This document shows positions 56,601-63,203 of a stretch of 64,000 nt of DNA, piece after piece. Positions within the stretch are counted from its first letter, which is position 1. Every line of letters starts with the position of its first letter. This DNA comes from Candidatus Omnitrophota bacterium (GTDB taxonomy: Bacteria > Omnitrophota > Gorgyraeia > 2-01-FULL-45-10): positions 62,001-126,000 of the forward strand of contig JBAZKM010000003.1 of the NCBI GenBank assembly GCA_041650805.1. The letters run 5' to 3'. Under the pieces are notes generated by a model, which was given only the letters and a program-made list of their open reading frames with translations, was not told the DNA's origin and did no database searches. A program made the position numbers and the translations under genes.

Positions 56601-59600
56601 GGAGGCGGAATCATTATGGCGCAGGATGGCGGAAGGCGATGAGAGGGCGCGTGTCATGCTGGCCAACGGATTGAGCCGGCTTGTCGTAGAATGGCTGGGA
56701 GATGAGTCGTTTTTAAGCATAGATATTTCCAGAAGTAACGAGTATAACGAATCGGTCCTGAGCATGGCAAACGAGACCATAGTTACGGAATTGAACCGTG
56801 GTCCGGCCGATCCCGAAAGATGGAGCGGGGCGCAGGGGACGCTCTACGGATTCCTGATGTCAAGGGTAAGGGGGAGCGTCAATTTTGTAAGACGGGAGAT
56901 ATTTTTGCGCAACCGGTTGAGTGCCATGACAAGATCTCTGGACCATCCCATGCGTTCCGTCAAGGATAACGAACCCACGGGTCGTTTCGCCGGAGAGTCC
57001 GTAGCCGTTACAGACAGCGCGGTGTGGGAAGAGCCCGGGGTAGTAGACAGGTTGTTGACCCCGGACGGCCTGAAGGCATTGGAGGAGGAGCTTGACGAAC
57101 GTGACGTAGAGGCGGGCGGTGATGATGTCTTCACGAGAGAGGATAAGGATAAACTTGCCGCGAATTTAAGGCAATTATTTATCAAAAAAGAGGTGCCGGA
57201 GCGTTTGAATATGCTATTCGGAAAGCCCTACGCCATCTACATGGTGGGTAGCATGGGCCACTTCAAGGTCGCCCGTCGCGATCAGAGCGACTTAAACCTG
57301 GTATTGGCAGTAGATGCAGATATGTCAAAGCTCGAAGAGGCCCTCCGGATAATGAGGGAGGCGGTGGGAGGTGCCGTGCTGTACCAGCGCCATACGTCTC
57401 TTCCTGTGCTTCTGGTAGGCAAATTCGGGCACTACTATGCCGACAGGGCGGCCGGCAACGGTTTCATTTCGCTCCTGGACCTTTTCCATATAGGAAATCC
57501 GGATAACGGTTTTGCCTCCATAGAGGTCGTTTCATTCTCTCCGGAATATATACGGCTCCACATGGAGGAGTATGTCAGGTTCAGGGAGATGGAAGAAGAT
57601 CACCATGATGGGGACGAATACTACGACGAGGAAGATTATGAGACGCTTGCCGGGGCCGAATCAGATGTAGAAGAGAGGGAATACAGGAGAAAGATCGGTA
57701 ACGCCAGGGCCTTGATGAGATTGGGGTTCCATATACTTGAGCCAGAGAGGTATTACGGCGCCGGTCCTAACGCCAGGCTCGTCTTCGAAAGCTCGGAAAA
57801 TGCAGGCAGGATGATAGAAGGACAGCTCACAGATGCATTCCTTCCATATCGTGAAGCGTTCGACGAGTTCAGCACCCGGTACTTCGAGGAGAGGATCCTT
57901 GGCATGGGCAGGAAGATCCGTTCCCCGCATGCAGCCATGACCGCGACTGAGGTCACTCAAGCGCCAAATACGGTTGCGGCGGTATCGGTTCAGCCGGTCC
58001 CGCAGGCAACCGCAGTTGAAAAGACCGAAGCCACGGTCAAAAGGCCGGACATCGGGACCCGGCTCAAGGAGGCCATGAAGGACGGCGCCAGGAATGAGGT
58101 CGCGAGATTGCTGGATCTGCTTGAGAAAAAGCGCGCATCCAGAGAGAAGAGCGGAGAGCAGATGCCCTCGCATCTTACGAGGAACATAGAATCGGCCGAG
58201 AGGTTCCTGAAAGAACATTCGGTCTTTACCGCGGCCGTAAGCGTTCTATTTCTGCTGGCCCTGCAGCATATACTGAAGGGCCTATTCCCGGGCGACGGCA
58301 CGGTCGCGATGGCAAGTATGCTGCCGCTCGTGCCGTTATTACTTATGGGCGGGGTTAAGAAGGATAAGAGGGCTCGCGCCCCGGACGGTAAGCCGGTATC
58401 CGCCTATCCTACAAGAAGGTCGGCGGAGAAGGAACTGCTATCTCGCGCCCGCCGTGGTCTTTCCAATACGCCGACGGCATTGCAGAGAGTAAAGGAGAAC
58501 GGTGGAGACGAAACGCTTTACGTGGCCGTCAGGAAATTCGGGATCACACTTCCTTCGGAACGGACAAAGAAGTATGCCTCGAAGTCCGCCGTAATGCGTG
58601 AGCTGAAGAGGCGCGCTGGCGCCGGCCTGGCAAACAATCACGCCGCGTTGCACAAGCCTATGGCCGAAGGAGGCGACTCCTCTCTTCTGGGGGCCGTGAA
58701 GAGATTCGAGGTAAAATTACCTAAGGAACCATCCGGCACACTTCCTTCTTACAGAACGAAGGAAGAGGTCGTAGCGGCCCTTGCCGACCGCGAAAGGCGC
58801 GGGTTGGCCAATACCATAATCGCGCTCAAAAGCCGGGTGAGAGACGGCGGAGACACGGGGCTCCTGGCCGCGGCACGGCGCTTCGGTGTGCCTATCAGGA
58901 AAATGAACAGGATACGATATAAGACCAAAAAAGAGGTGTATGCCGAGTTCAAACGGCGGCTCGAACGCGGGTTGGCTAATAACGCAGAGGCGCTTGTTGC
59001 CGGAATAGATAAAGGCGGCGACGTGGCCCTGCGACGCGCCGCCGAACGTCTCGGTATAGAACTGCCGAGCGGCGCGAAACCGAAAAAGTACAGTTCCAAA
59101 AGATCGGTCGAGGAGGAACTTGCCCGCCGCGGATCGGCTGGCTTGCCCAATAACCCGGCCGCTTTATCACGGCGTGCCGATGAAGGCGGGGACGCCGTCC
59201 TTCTGTATGCCGCCGAAGAATTCGGCGTGGCGCTTCCCATGTTGCATAAACACGGCTATGCGAGCAGAAGGGAAACGGTAAAAGTGTTGAGAGAGAGGGC
59301 GCGTCTCGGGTTGAGCAGTAACGCCGCCGCCCTGCAGGCCTCCGATGAGGAAGGCGGTGACAGGGCGCTCTATAAGGCCGCGATGAAGTTCGGTGTCAAG
59401 CTCCCGCGGGTGTCCCTGCAGAAGTACCGGACAAAGAACGAGACGCGCGCAGAGCTGGATGCACGCGCAAAGAGAGGGCTGGAGAGCACATCGTCCGCCC
59501 TTACGAAACGGGCGGAGGAGGGAGGTGACCCGGCGCTCCTGACAGCCGCAAAGAGATTTGGGATCACCCTTCCGCAAGGACGATCGGGTACTCCATCGCG

Positions 59601-62600
59601 GTATCAGAGTAGAGAGGAAGCGGAGGCAGAGCTGGCGCGGCGCGAGGCGCGCGGCCAGCAGAATAACCCGCAGGCCCTGTGGGCCGACGTTGAAGACGGC
59701 GGAGACCACCCCCTCCGGGAAGCGGCCCGAAAATTCGGCATAGAACTGCCGGCCGGTTATAAATCGTCAAGATACGGGACCCGCGAAGCTGTTGAAACGG
59801 AGCTCGAACGCCGAAATGATGAAGGGCTGGCAAATAACCCTCAGGCGCTCAATACGCGGGGTGACGAAGGGGGAGATTCGTTACTCCTGAAGGCGGCGCG
59901 TAAATTCGGCGTAGCGTTGCCCGTTCTTGTGAAAAATTCGAGGTATACGACGAAAGCGTCGGTAGATGAAGAGCTTGTGGCCCGCGAAGAGAGAGGGTTA
60001 AGAAATAACGTCGGGACATTGCAGATGGCGTATTCCGGCGGAGGCGATAAGGCGCTATTGCGTGCCGCGCGAAAATTCGGCGTCGGGCTCCCCGGAGGGC
60101 GGACCGGAAAGGAATTGAAATATAAGACGAAAGAAGAGGCAGAGGCAGAACTTGCGCGCCGCTCGTCAGAGGGTCTTGCAAATAATCCGAAAGCTCTCGG
60201 ATCCGCCGGCGGTGACCAGGGCCTGCTTAAGGCATCGCGCCGGTTTGGCATCGAATTGCCAAGAATACGCCTGATCTCGCCGTACACCGGAAAAGAAGAT
60301 GTGGAGGCCCAGCTCAGACGGCGCGGATCGCAGGGCATGTCGAATACCGCAGTGGCCCTGCAGCAGCCCAAAGAGAGGGGCGGTGATTGGCAGCTGTATA
60401 AGGCCGCAAAGAGATACGGGGTCGGGCTCGTCAGGCCGACCCGCCGGACCGTATATACCACCCCGGCAGATGTCATAGCCGCCATCGCGCGCCGCGAAGC
60501 AGAAGGCCTTGCTAGCAACCAGAAGGCGTTACGCGCGAAGAAGAGAGACGGGGGTGATACAGGGCTTCTCTATGCCGCCAGGCGTTTTAAGATACCATTG
60601 CCGCGGGGGAGGGTGGATCCGGAATATGGCCGAAGGGTTTCCGATACTACGTATCACCAGCTCCTCCCGTCCGGTAAGGAACTGACCGAAGAGGCGGCCG
60701 TCGCCCTGTGGCATAAGATGCAGACCGGCGACGAAGGCGCGCGTACCCGGCTCATGGCAGGCCTGATGCGTTTCGGTTTTGCTTTTGTCGAGAAGGAATT
60801 GAGCTATGATCTGCGGATCAGGTCCGACGCAAACGACACAGTCGTCGGCGCCATAGCCCTTGTCATAGTAGAGGAGGCGCATAACTGGGATGATTCCTCG
60901 GAGCCCAGCCTTTACAGATTTCTTAAGGAGAAGTTCAGGGAGTATGTCCAAAAAGAGCGCGCCCGTTCATATAAGGGGCGGCCTTTTGGCGCCTCCTCGC
61001 TTCAGGACGGCATGGAACGGCACGACGGCCGCGGCGAAGGCAGAAGAGCATTAAGGGAAGAGCGCATAGGGACTGTCGCTATGGGCCCTGCCAGGCAGCT
61101 GGAGGAAGTGGAGAATTTTATGGCACCCGAGGGTGATGCCCTCAGGCGGCTGGAGACCGAGCTTGATGCAAGAGGAAGAGATGCTCTGGGTGATGCCGCC
61201 ATGACCGGTGAAGAAAAAGATATGCTCGCTTCCGATCTGCGCGATTTCTTCGGTAGGAAGGATATAGCGCGCATCCTGCGCGACGAACTGGGTATAGGAG
61301 AGTTCACGATCTATCTTGTGGGGAGCATGGGGAGGTTCGGCAGGGCGGCGCATGATCAAAGCGACGCCAACCTTTTGCTGGTAGCCGACGCTGAACCGGA
61401 TGAATTGGAGGAGGCGCTCGTCATCCTGCGGGAGATGATAGGAGGATATATAGATTATCATGTTGAGACGGATATACCGGTGTTGCTTGTCGGGAAGAAT
61501 GGCACGTATGATGACGCCGTCGCGAGCGGGAACGGTTTCATCCATATACTGCTGTCCCATCGTGTAGGTAACCCCGAAAACGGGCTGGCCAGTTTAGAAG
61601 TAGTCCCGCTTTCAAGGCCATACCTGCAGAATGTCATGGAGGTCTATGATACGCTGCTCGAGGACAGGGCGCCGTACTTCATCGGCGCAGAAGAGGCGCG
61701 CCAGGCGGCCGGGAATGCGCATGCATTGATGCGCCTGGGAACCCATACTCTCCACCGCTATCATGATATAGGGCCAAACGCCCGCCTTGTCTTTGAGAGT
61801 AACGAAGGCATTGCGCAAAGGCTTACCGCACGCCTTATAAGCTCTATTACCGGCAGATCATTCTTTGAATTTGCAAAATATTATTTTCAGAAATTTATGT
61901 TCGAGCAGGGGCTGAAAGGGGCCGGGGCTACCGCAGGATTTGCGCATCCCGTCCTGCTTGCCGGCGTCGTTCTGATCGGCGCGGCAGTATCATTTGTGAT
62001 CGCCCACCTGACCGGCCATCCGGCCGCAGACCCAATGGCGGCCATGCTGCCGATAGTGCCGTTTTTAGTCGGGACGATCCAACCGGTCGCGCCGATAGGG
62101 CCTTCGTCAGCCGTCGGGGCACATCTCTCGGCCGAGTTGCAGGCCGCACAGCGTGCGGCGGAAGAGGCCGCAAAGGCGCGAAGAGGTAAAGAGGAAGAAG
62201 AAGCGGCGCGAAAAGTTGAGACGACGGTACAGCCGGTTGCACCTTCTGTGCCACCGCTCTTTTATGATAAAAGAGGATCGCCCGTGCTACCGGTAAGGAC
62301 CGCACCCCCGGCCGGTTATTATCTCTCAAGAGATATGAGCGCCCCGGAAGGGCTTGCAAAGAGTTTTGTGGAAGCCATCGCGGATTATATGTTAAAGAAG
62401 AAACTCGTCCTCGCCTTTGTCGATGGGGTAGGGGGCCGGCAGTACGTAAACCCGATAGGGTTGATAGAGGCGCTCGAAGACCTGAAGAGAGACCCTGACT
62501 ACGAGAAGATATTACAAAATCTCGAGATCGTCAGGTCAGGCCCGAAGAATATGAAGCTGAAATTGGAAGGGCATATCGAAGAAGGGGCTGAGGTATTCAT

Positions 62601-62925
62601 CTTCTCTCCGTCGACGGACGAGGCCAGGGAGGAGACAGAGAAGATCAGGGGCGAAAGGGTGCGTTCTGTGTATATAGATGATTCGGGTCTCTCCGGCAAT
62701 GAGTACTATCCGCTGTTAGAGATGATCGCTGTGACCCTGAAGAAGGCGGGTGATCATAGCCGTATCCTGGCTATGGCAGATGTGCTGCGGGACTTCTATA
62801 TAATGCCGGAGGAGTCGGCAGACGGCCGGCTCATCTTCAGGTTATTGCCGCCATCTAAACGCCACGATACTCAGGAGTTGATATTGTATTATGCGCATCT
62901 TAAGGAATTGATACGGAATGCATAG
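47602..62925 (+). CDS. Giant 5,107-residue modular exported protein
   Basis: One uninterrupted frame of 15.3 kb. A signal peptide (IISSILIVTFFAQDILWA) ends near residue 27. Modules seen in order: a GHKL-ATPase-like domain at about 607-800 (AVENSVDG, EDKGKGIP, GGDGRAVGEAL); hydrophobic hairpin 1 (994-1041); three HTH-like repeats (1065-1230); a beta-rich repeated module (1257-1557); sigma-region-2-like and nucleotidyltransferase-like modules (1630-1770, 1857-2064); hairpin 2 (2073-2120); three XRE-type HTH domains (2143-2373); more beta-rich modules (2400-2796); second sigma-like and NTase-like pair (2984-3437); hairpin 3 (3538-3585); thirteen tandem repeats (3602-4341); third sigma-like and NTase-like pair (4349-4770); hairpin 4 (4780-4823); an Ala/Glu/Lys-rich linker and an unrecognised C-terminal domain. 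The domain names rest on motif resemblance and the function is unknown. Confidence 0.9.
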   Translation: MQMKKIIYKIISSILIVTFFAQDILWADPEIIKDGYSLQVQSKFLPSNPEIFHKGLIEIPLKYIIESTDIGTFNLRLMPRVYEGVEVILDFSPADLSIGKSTGKYKDGDNWIVPCFVGDVEGRYTWAYEAVVAPDRSFEVKRAPERAHPPAADNDLDEDAEAWLGTTFVYMMLDVSKLPAGQDEVAQELLGILDEETSAGIGSEERKDAIRARLAGHFYARRTEIEERLYGPVRKDLRDRAGSIASGLEGEGPDAIDRAGRFLAEYDALDASVKTPGLDRQVESLRMLLNSAIQREERAERLKEVLKKVSREDILVVVRQSGSEIGERMGRRKLAKLARRFGITPGDIFRAANHYLIQDADAILERLRAPTDETIAGARDFMKEMSGMPFSVEDPELSRRFINIRRILGDFAEMERRREEEAVNAERRQRALEEKLREDARRAAHIEDLKLAISIGSLTGALTSTGGDLARTAKELKSTVPDIMLLVDSYGLNDALEAIRTRARAESETREREDTRRGLLELMETLRSPRKEISPAYLARFLEPLRRMPGGSLNALAAEAGIDTAAFDALLATYRDRYRKAFPERAPGAGEPSRQDRISGRTVRERSFDIEYVGPNNPRYAIVRKSATGIIGAGVEEEVDGSGMITIDLQILILGVLYKAVENSVDGIFERANHEEDTDRLFRDAIRFRILRDERNGLVHFMLEDKGKGIPAEVLAAWMRDDFPMTTKDQSSGLTQGGDGRAVGEALRICAECGFAISFITRTADDNGYEFIQEPDGSRRLLERHVEDAGTSVVITVKASGPARGAGRRLKEIVWPEEPKTAGSDRAQAINDWTAYFVRSLDIAASLDHQNIWTYKLKETGEVVKAEESFLKWITHNARNHLGFLSDDTLSFEARAERAKEAFGKIAAEDSFAFLRSLTGKEIGEIVPGEVVHAGTEKDPMLRTELSNFFSGRVLLCEGGAENLAILKEVFGRMEKAMAKIAEISGPGNGGRPSHPALIIGIIAMMILPYILENLFPGLFAGNGPAAMAAMLPILPMLVYGRSDKTDISKEDRSWLPGSPEDPIMERWRMLVDEIINTESLNEWARQKGQRPNTVRSYIDRIPVLRRMLARARKANPLKLWVSGKPGQSTGERLNLFIKEILMAGSVAAWAREHGRDPSGVQTFVESYEGLRERVYSALLRPWFPGRLDQSPEERIKIFHAEVRKEGSVSAWARNHGIRDPGIVYSFMKNHPETAIPEEKIPDRTIIERSVNNKTIGPFTYTKLLTYMKHLEECGIEGLEGLEIRYGSSKLTIFARTRKGRGVLLRETHQILLGDDLRPKGVDGNMMSISRVIEKQGAPVMIPVYPEIEGFGYKIVDYRIRSFLEHLGLRSTEVVAFRYTGDGEPNRRIEICMKKKGFMRKGELITVIDLDEDGFPVGVPKPAMPDPGQRIRVNLLKLQIKRGKIDAEVYPMTRSASIVQNVINIGGVEYIGLQTYISYLARKGTADISGLDFVKVSKDRVDIFAVCSKDGVETRTKTHSIILDEDGLPENRPAENNSERYYLMDILRRQGNDLGYSVPARRDSWPLERTLEAIRERERAGLPLNPGFLRNRKADEGGDVGLWGAMKKHGLLDRYRLHATGGRRIEPVPGPIALYRGSVMRYGELSQEEAEALWRRMAWGDDQARVELANGLSRLVVMWLEDDSVFGMDLSRSTEWNEDVLSTANETILEELERSKNDSDPLAWDGEPDTLFSFLINRIRGAIKWARKERYEEKAVERTAVRLDALQYSNKSNGPTKRTGHEGIEAAADITRYHPDEIGRILSPDGINGLDRALAERDAESAGEGIIMPDEKDELAARIKALLIEKGIPGKIGRLLHKPFAVYMVGSMGRFKPARHHLSDVNLVLVIDNDNDNIEEVLRVLQNEIGGRVAYQDDASLPILLLGKNGRYDIDKAGGNGFISLLEMFGIGSPDPEIGFASIEVVPLSSGYIEGRIYDLMRSEYGEEEIEEGIIAEARSIRRLAFHVLEPERYRGAGPNARLIYESAQDVSNMFKRRLEVAFSTYRDRFDSETTEYFENKLLRDRPYVSVYPEILSARPVLAAVIGTVALLALQYILESIFPGEGPVAMAGMLPLVPLLLMGGAKPNAGNKFKKAGDGSIYLAGFGERLKRVREAQGLSQEELSFLMDGAVTQLQISRWENEQLTPPPAALLGAMSEILGVPPDYIRLDEDSVDREALRKRGDIGGRVKMVRGLFGLSPMEANRELGVSGTNYLRYVENGRRPTLSYISRFAELFRHEVSVRYLLTGIDEPRWETVGVVAGWGERIDKVIMKLNINRAELSKKMRIRTTRLKQMIKGDIRPSVLQLESMASYCGVPAGYLVKNGTEPEWDMLKKEGDEAHSPSVKDVERPEKGPDAPERVTVKPGDISASIGHFRYTGMRAYINYLIECGLGDLEGIELVRLGRKVEVYGLINMGGHIKYEYLNEILLAPDLAPEGITIGERRELSILPVLERQGVPLMVPISGKSESFGVNGVEYKAGSFFRHLGILSGEAVAFKYLKEGSLDKRIEIRRKTAGLKPVGEILTTVDLDMDGYPSGVPGESIAQGNAVSVLDLQMRRNKHMSEHWRLRRRLSVGDKEVWFDGRGGICYRGIEAYLNYLNRTGVKEIAGIEMVKRYGKSVEIFALINTKNGLASEKMHTIILGDDDLPASCASSGERIFFSILDVLEWQDNPIELSLSSPQFYQDFALGRVDYYGLGELLEFKGVPREDVRVYKRCGADRDEHLIEVHKDSFKGDLVFRILLDTADRPKFLDEKAVSADIAELLHGQGDMDDEEFEGYIRYRERSRRAKRDSAMLRKRIDALAIAVAAQDKGLFSRARREILSAEGLAGDTVRAIMSALGAPYFSGINGNGGYAIRRLIEESARRFGITGDLPGRRPIYTGEKAEQMLAAMPDTEKTPHLLKTTNGALYAAAKRHNIPLPTVSEIRRREVEARSRRTQMDRRPLGAPGALYRAHVMRYELLSEEEAESLWRRMAEGDERARVMLANGLSRLVVEWLGDESFLSIDISRSNEYNESVLSMANETIVTELNRGPADPERWSGAQGTLYGFLMSRVRGSVNFVRREIFLRNRLSAMTRSLDHPMRSVKDNEPTGRFAGESVAVTDSAVWEEPGVVDRLLTPDGLKALEEELDERDVEAGGDDVFTREDKDKLAANLRQLFIKKEVPERLNMLFGKPYAIYMVGSMGHFKVARRDQSDLNLVLAVDADMSKLEEALRIMREAVGGAVLYQRHTSLPVLLVGKFGHYYADRAAGNGFISLLDLFHIGNPDNGFASIEVVSFSPEYIRLHMEEYVRFREMEEDHHDGDEYYDEEDYETLAGAESDVEEREYRRKIGNARALMRLGFHILEPERYYGAGPNARLVFESSENAGRMIEGQLTDAFLPYREAFDEFSTRYFEERILGMGRKIRSPHAAMTATEVTQAPNTVAAVSVQPVPQATAVEKTEATVKRPDIGTRLKEAMKDGARNEVARLLDLLEKKRASREKSGEQMPSHLTRNIESAERFLKEHSVFTAAVSVLFLLALQHILKGLFPGDGTVAMASMLPLVPLLLMGGVKKDKRARAPDGKPVSAYPTRRSAEKELLSRARRGLSNTPTALQRVKENGGDETLYVAVRKFGITLPSERTKKYASKSAVMRELKRRAGAGLANNHAALHKPMAEGGDSSLLGAVKRFEVKLPKEPSGTLPSYRTKEEVVAALADRERRGLANTIIALKSRVRDGGDTGLLAAARRFGVPIRKMNRIRYKTKKEVYAEFKRRLERGLANNAEALVAGIDKGGDVALRRAAERLGIELPSGAKPKKYSSKRSVEEELARRGSAGLPNNPAALSRRADEGGDAVLLYAAEEFGVALPMLHKHGYASRRETVKVLRERARLGLSSNAAALQASDEEGGDRALYKAAMKFGVKLPRVSLQKYRTKNETRAELDARAKRGLESTSSALTKRAEEGGDPALLTAAKRFGITLPQGRSGTPSRYQSREEAEAELARREARGQQNNPQALWADVEDGGDHPLREAARKFGIELPAGYKSSRYGTREAVETELERRNDEGLANNPQALNTRGDEGGDSLLLKAARKFGVALPVLVKNSRYTTKASVDEELVAREERGLRNNVGTLQMAYSGGGDKALLRAARKFGVGLPGGRTGKELKYKTKEEAEAELARRSSEGLANNPKALGSAGGDQGLLKASRRFGIELPRIRLISPYTGKEDVEAQLRRRGSQGMSNTAVALQQPKERGGDWQLYKAAKRYGVGLVRPTRRTVYTTPADVIAAIARREAEGLASNQKALRAKKRDGGDTGLLYAARRFKIPLPRGRVDPEYGRRVSDTTYHQLLPSGKELTEEAAVALWHKMQTGDEGARTRLMAGLMRFGFAFVEKELSYDLRIRSDANDTVVGAIALVIVEEAHNWDDSSEPSLYRFLKEKFREYVQKERARSYKGRPFGASSLQDGMERHDGRGEGRRALREERIGTVAMGPARQLEEVENFMAPEGDALRRLETELDARGRDALGDAAMTGEEKDMLASDLRDFFGRKDIARILRDELGIGEFTIYLVGSMGRFGRAAHDQSDANLLLVADAEPDELEEALVILREMIGGYIDYHVETDIPVLLVGKNGTYDDAVASGNGFIHILLSHRVGNPENGLASLEVVPLSRPYLQNVMEVYDTLLEDRAPYFIGAEEARQAAGNAHALMRLGTHTLHRYHDIGPNARLVFESNEGIAQRLTARLISSITGRSFFEFAKYYFQKFMFEQGLKGAGATAGFAHPVLLAGVVLIGAAVSFVIAHLTGHPAADPMAAMLPIVPFLVGTIQPVAPIGPSSAVGAHLSAELQAAQRAAEEAAKARRGKEEEEAARKVETTVQPVAPSVPPLFYDKRGSPVLPVRTAPPAGYYLSRDMSAPEGLAKSFVEAIADYMLKKKLVLAFVDGVGGRQYVNPIGLIEALEDLKRDPDYEKILQNLEIVRSGPKNMKLKLEGHIEEGAEVFIFSPSTDEAREETEKIRGERVRSVYIDDSGLSGNEYYPLLEMIAVTLKKAGDHSRILAMADVLRDFYIMPEESADGRLIFRLLPPSKRHDTQELILYYAHLKELIRNA
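58405..60624 (+). repeat. Thirteen tandem ~57-residue protein repeats within the giant gene
   Basis: Residues 3602-4341 are thirteen consecutive units of about 54-60 residues. Each begins with Tyr-x-[TS]-[KR], has a Leu-x-x-Arg helix, then GL-x-N-x-x-AL, an invariant GGD, and ends LL-x-AARRFGI-x-LP. At DNA level the copies have diverged, so this is old protein-level duplication, not recent expansion. Single divergent units occur at about 52300-52480 and 56340-56490, each just ahead of a sigma-like module. The pattern resembles small helical homing-endonuclease-associated or HTH-like repeats; that likeness is inferred. Confidence 0.9.
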
Positions 62926-62963
62926 CGCCAATGTTAAATCCTAAAAAAGTTAGTTATCCTGCC

Positions 62964-62991
62964 TTGACATATATAATTATAATGTTATAAT
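62964..62991 (+). promoter_or_regulatory. Strong sigma-70 promoter downstream of the giant gene
   Basis: TTGACA at 62964-62969 and TATAAT at 62986-62991 are separated by 16 bp, with TGT directly before the -10. It is the closest match to consensus in the window. Initiation is expected near 62998. Confidence 0.85.
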
Positions 62992-62997
62992 ATATGG

Positions 62998-63160
62998 TAA
63001 AGTTTCTAGGATCCCCATAAGTGTAACTCGGGGATTGAGGGTCTTGGAAATCAAAAATTTAATTCACCTGTGATAAAATTAGCGGGATAGTTATCAATAT
63101 AATTCCGTTATAAGAGACCAGAAGGCCTAGAAATACCGCTTGGCACTCTGGTCTTTTTTA
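62998..63160 (+). ncRNA. Candidate structured leader or small RNA of about 160 nt
   Basis: Between the promoter at 62964-62991 and the terminator ending near 63160 there is no credible open frame. An ATCCCC/GGGGAT hairpin with a 12-nt loop lies at 63011-63034, followed by an AT-rich middle and the terminator hairpin. The same promoter is the only good one for the exported gene at 63204, so this may be an attenuated leader (riboswitch-like) or an independent small RNA. I do not recognise a known family. Confidence 0.55.
63115..63160 (+). terminator. Intrinsic terminator or attenuator upstream of the 63204 gene
   Basis: AGACCAGA at 63115-63122 pairs exactly with TCTGGTCT at 63147-63154, with possible inner GCC/GGC pairing in the 24-nt loop, followed by a run of six T from 63154. 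It ends about 45 bases before the start codon at 63204. Confidence 0.82.
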
Positions 63161-63203
63161 TTGACTCTTTGTTAACAAAACACATAGTTAGATTAGGTAT
63201 TTA

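Noticed and set aside
58405..60624. DNA-level direct repeat or CRISPR-like array
   Set aside because: Similarity is at protein level in one frame; nucleotide copies are diverged and there are no spacers.
62998..63160. 6S, SRP or tmRNA gene
   Set aside because: None of their conserved cores is visible and the middle is AT-rich without long stems.
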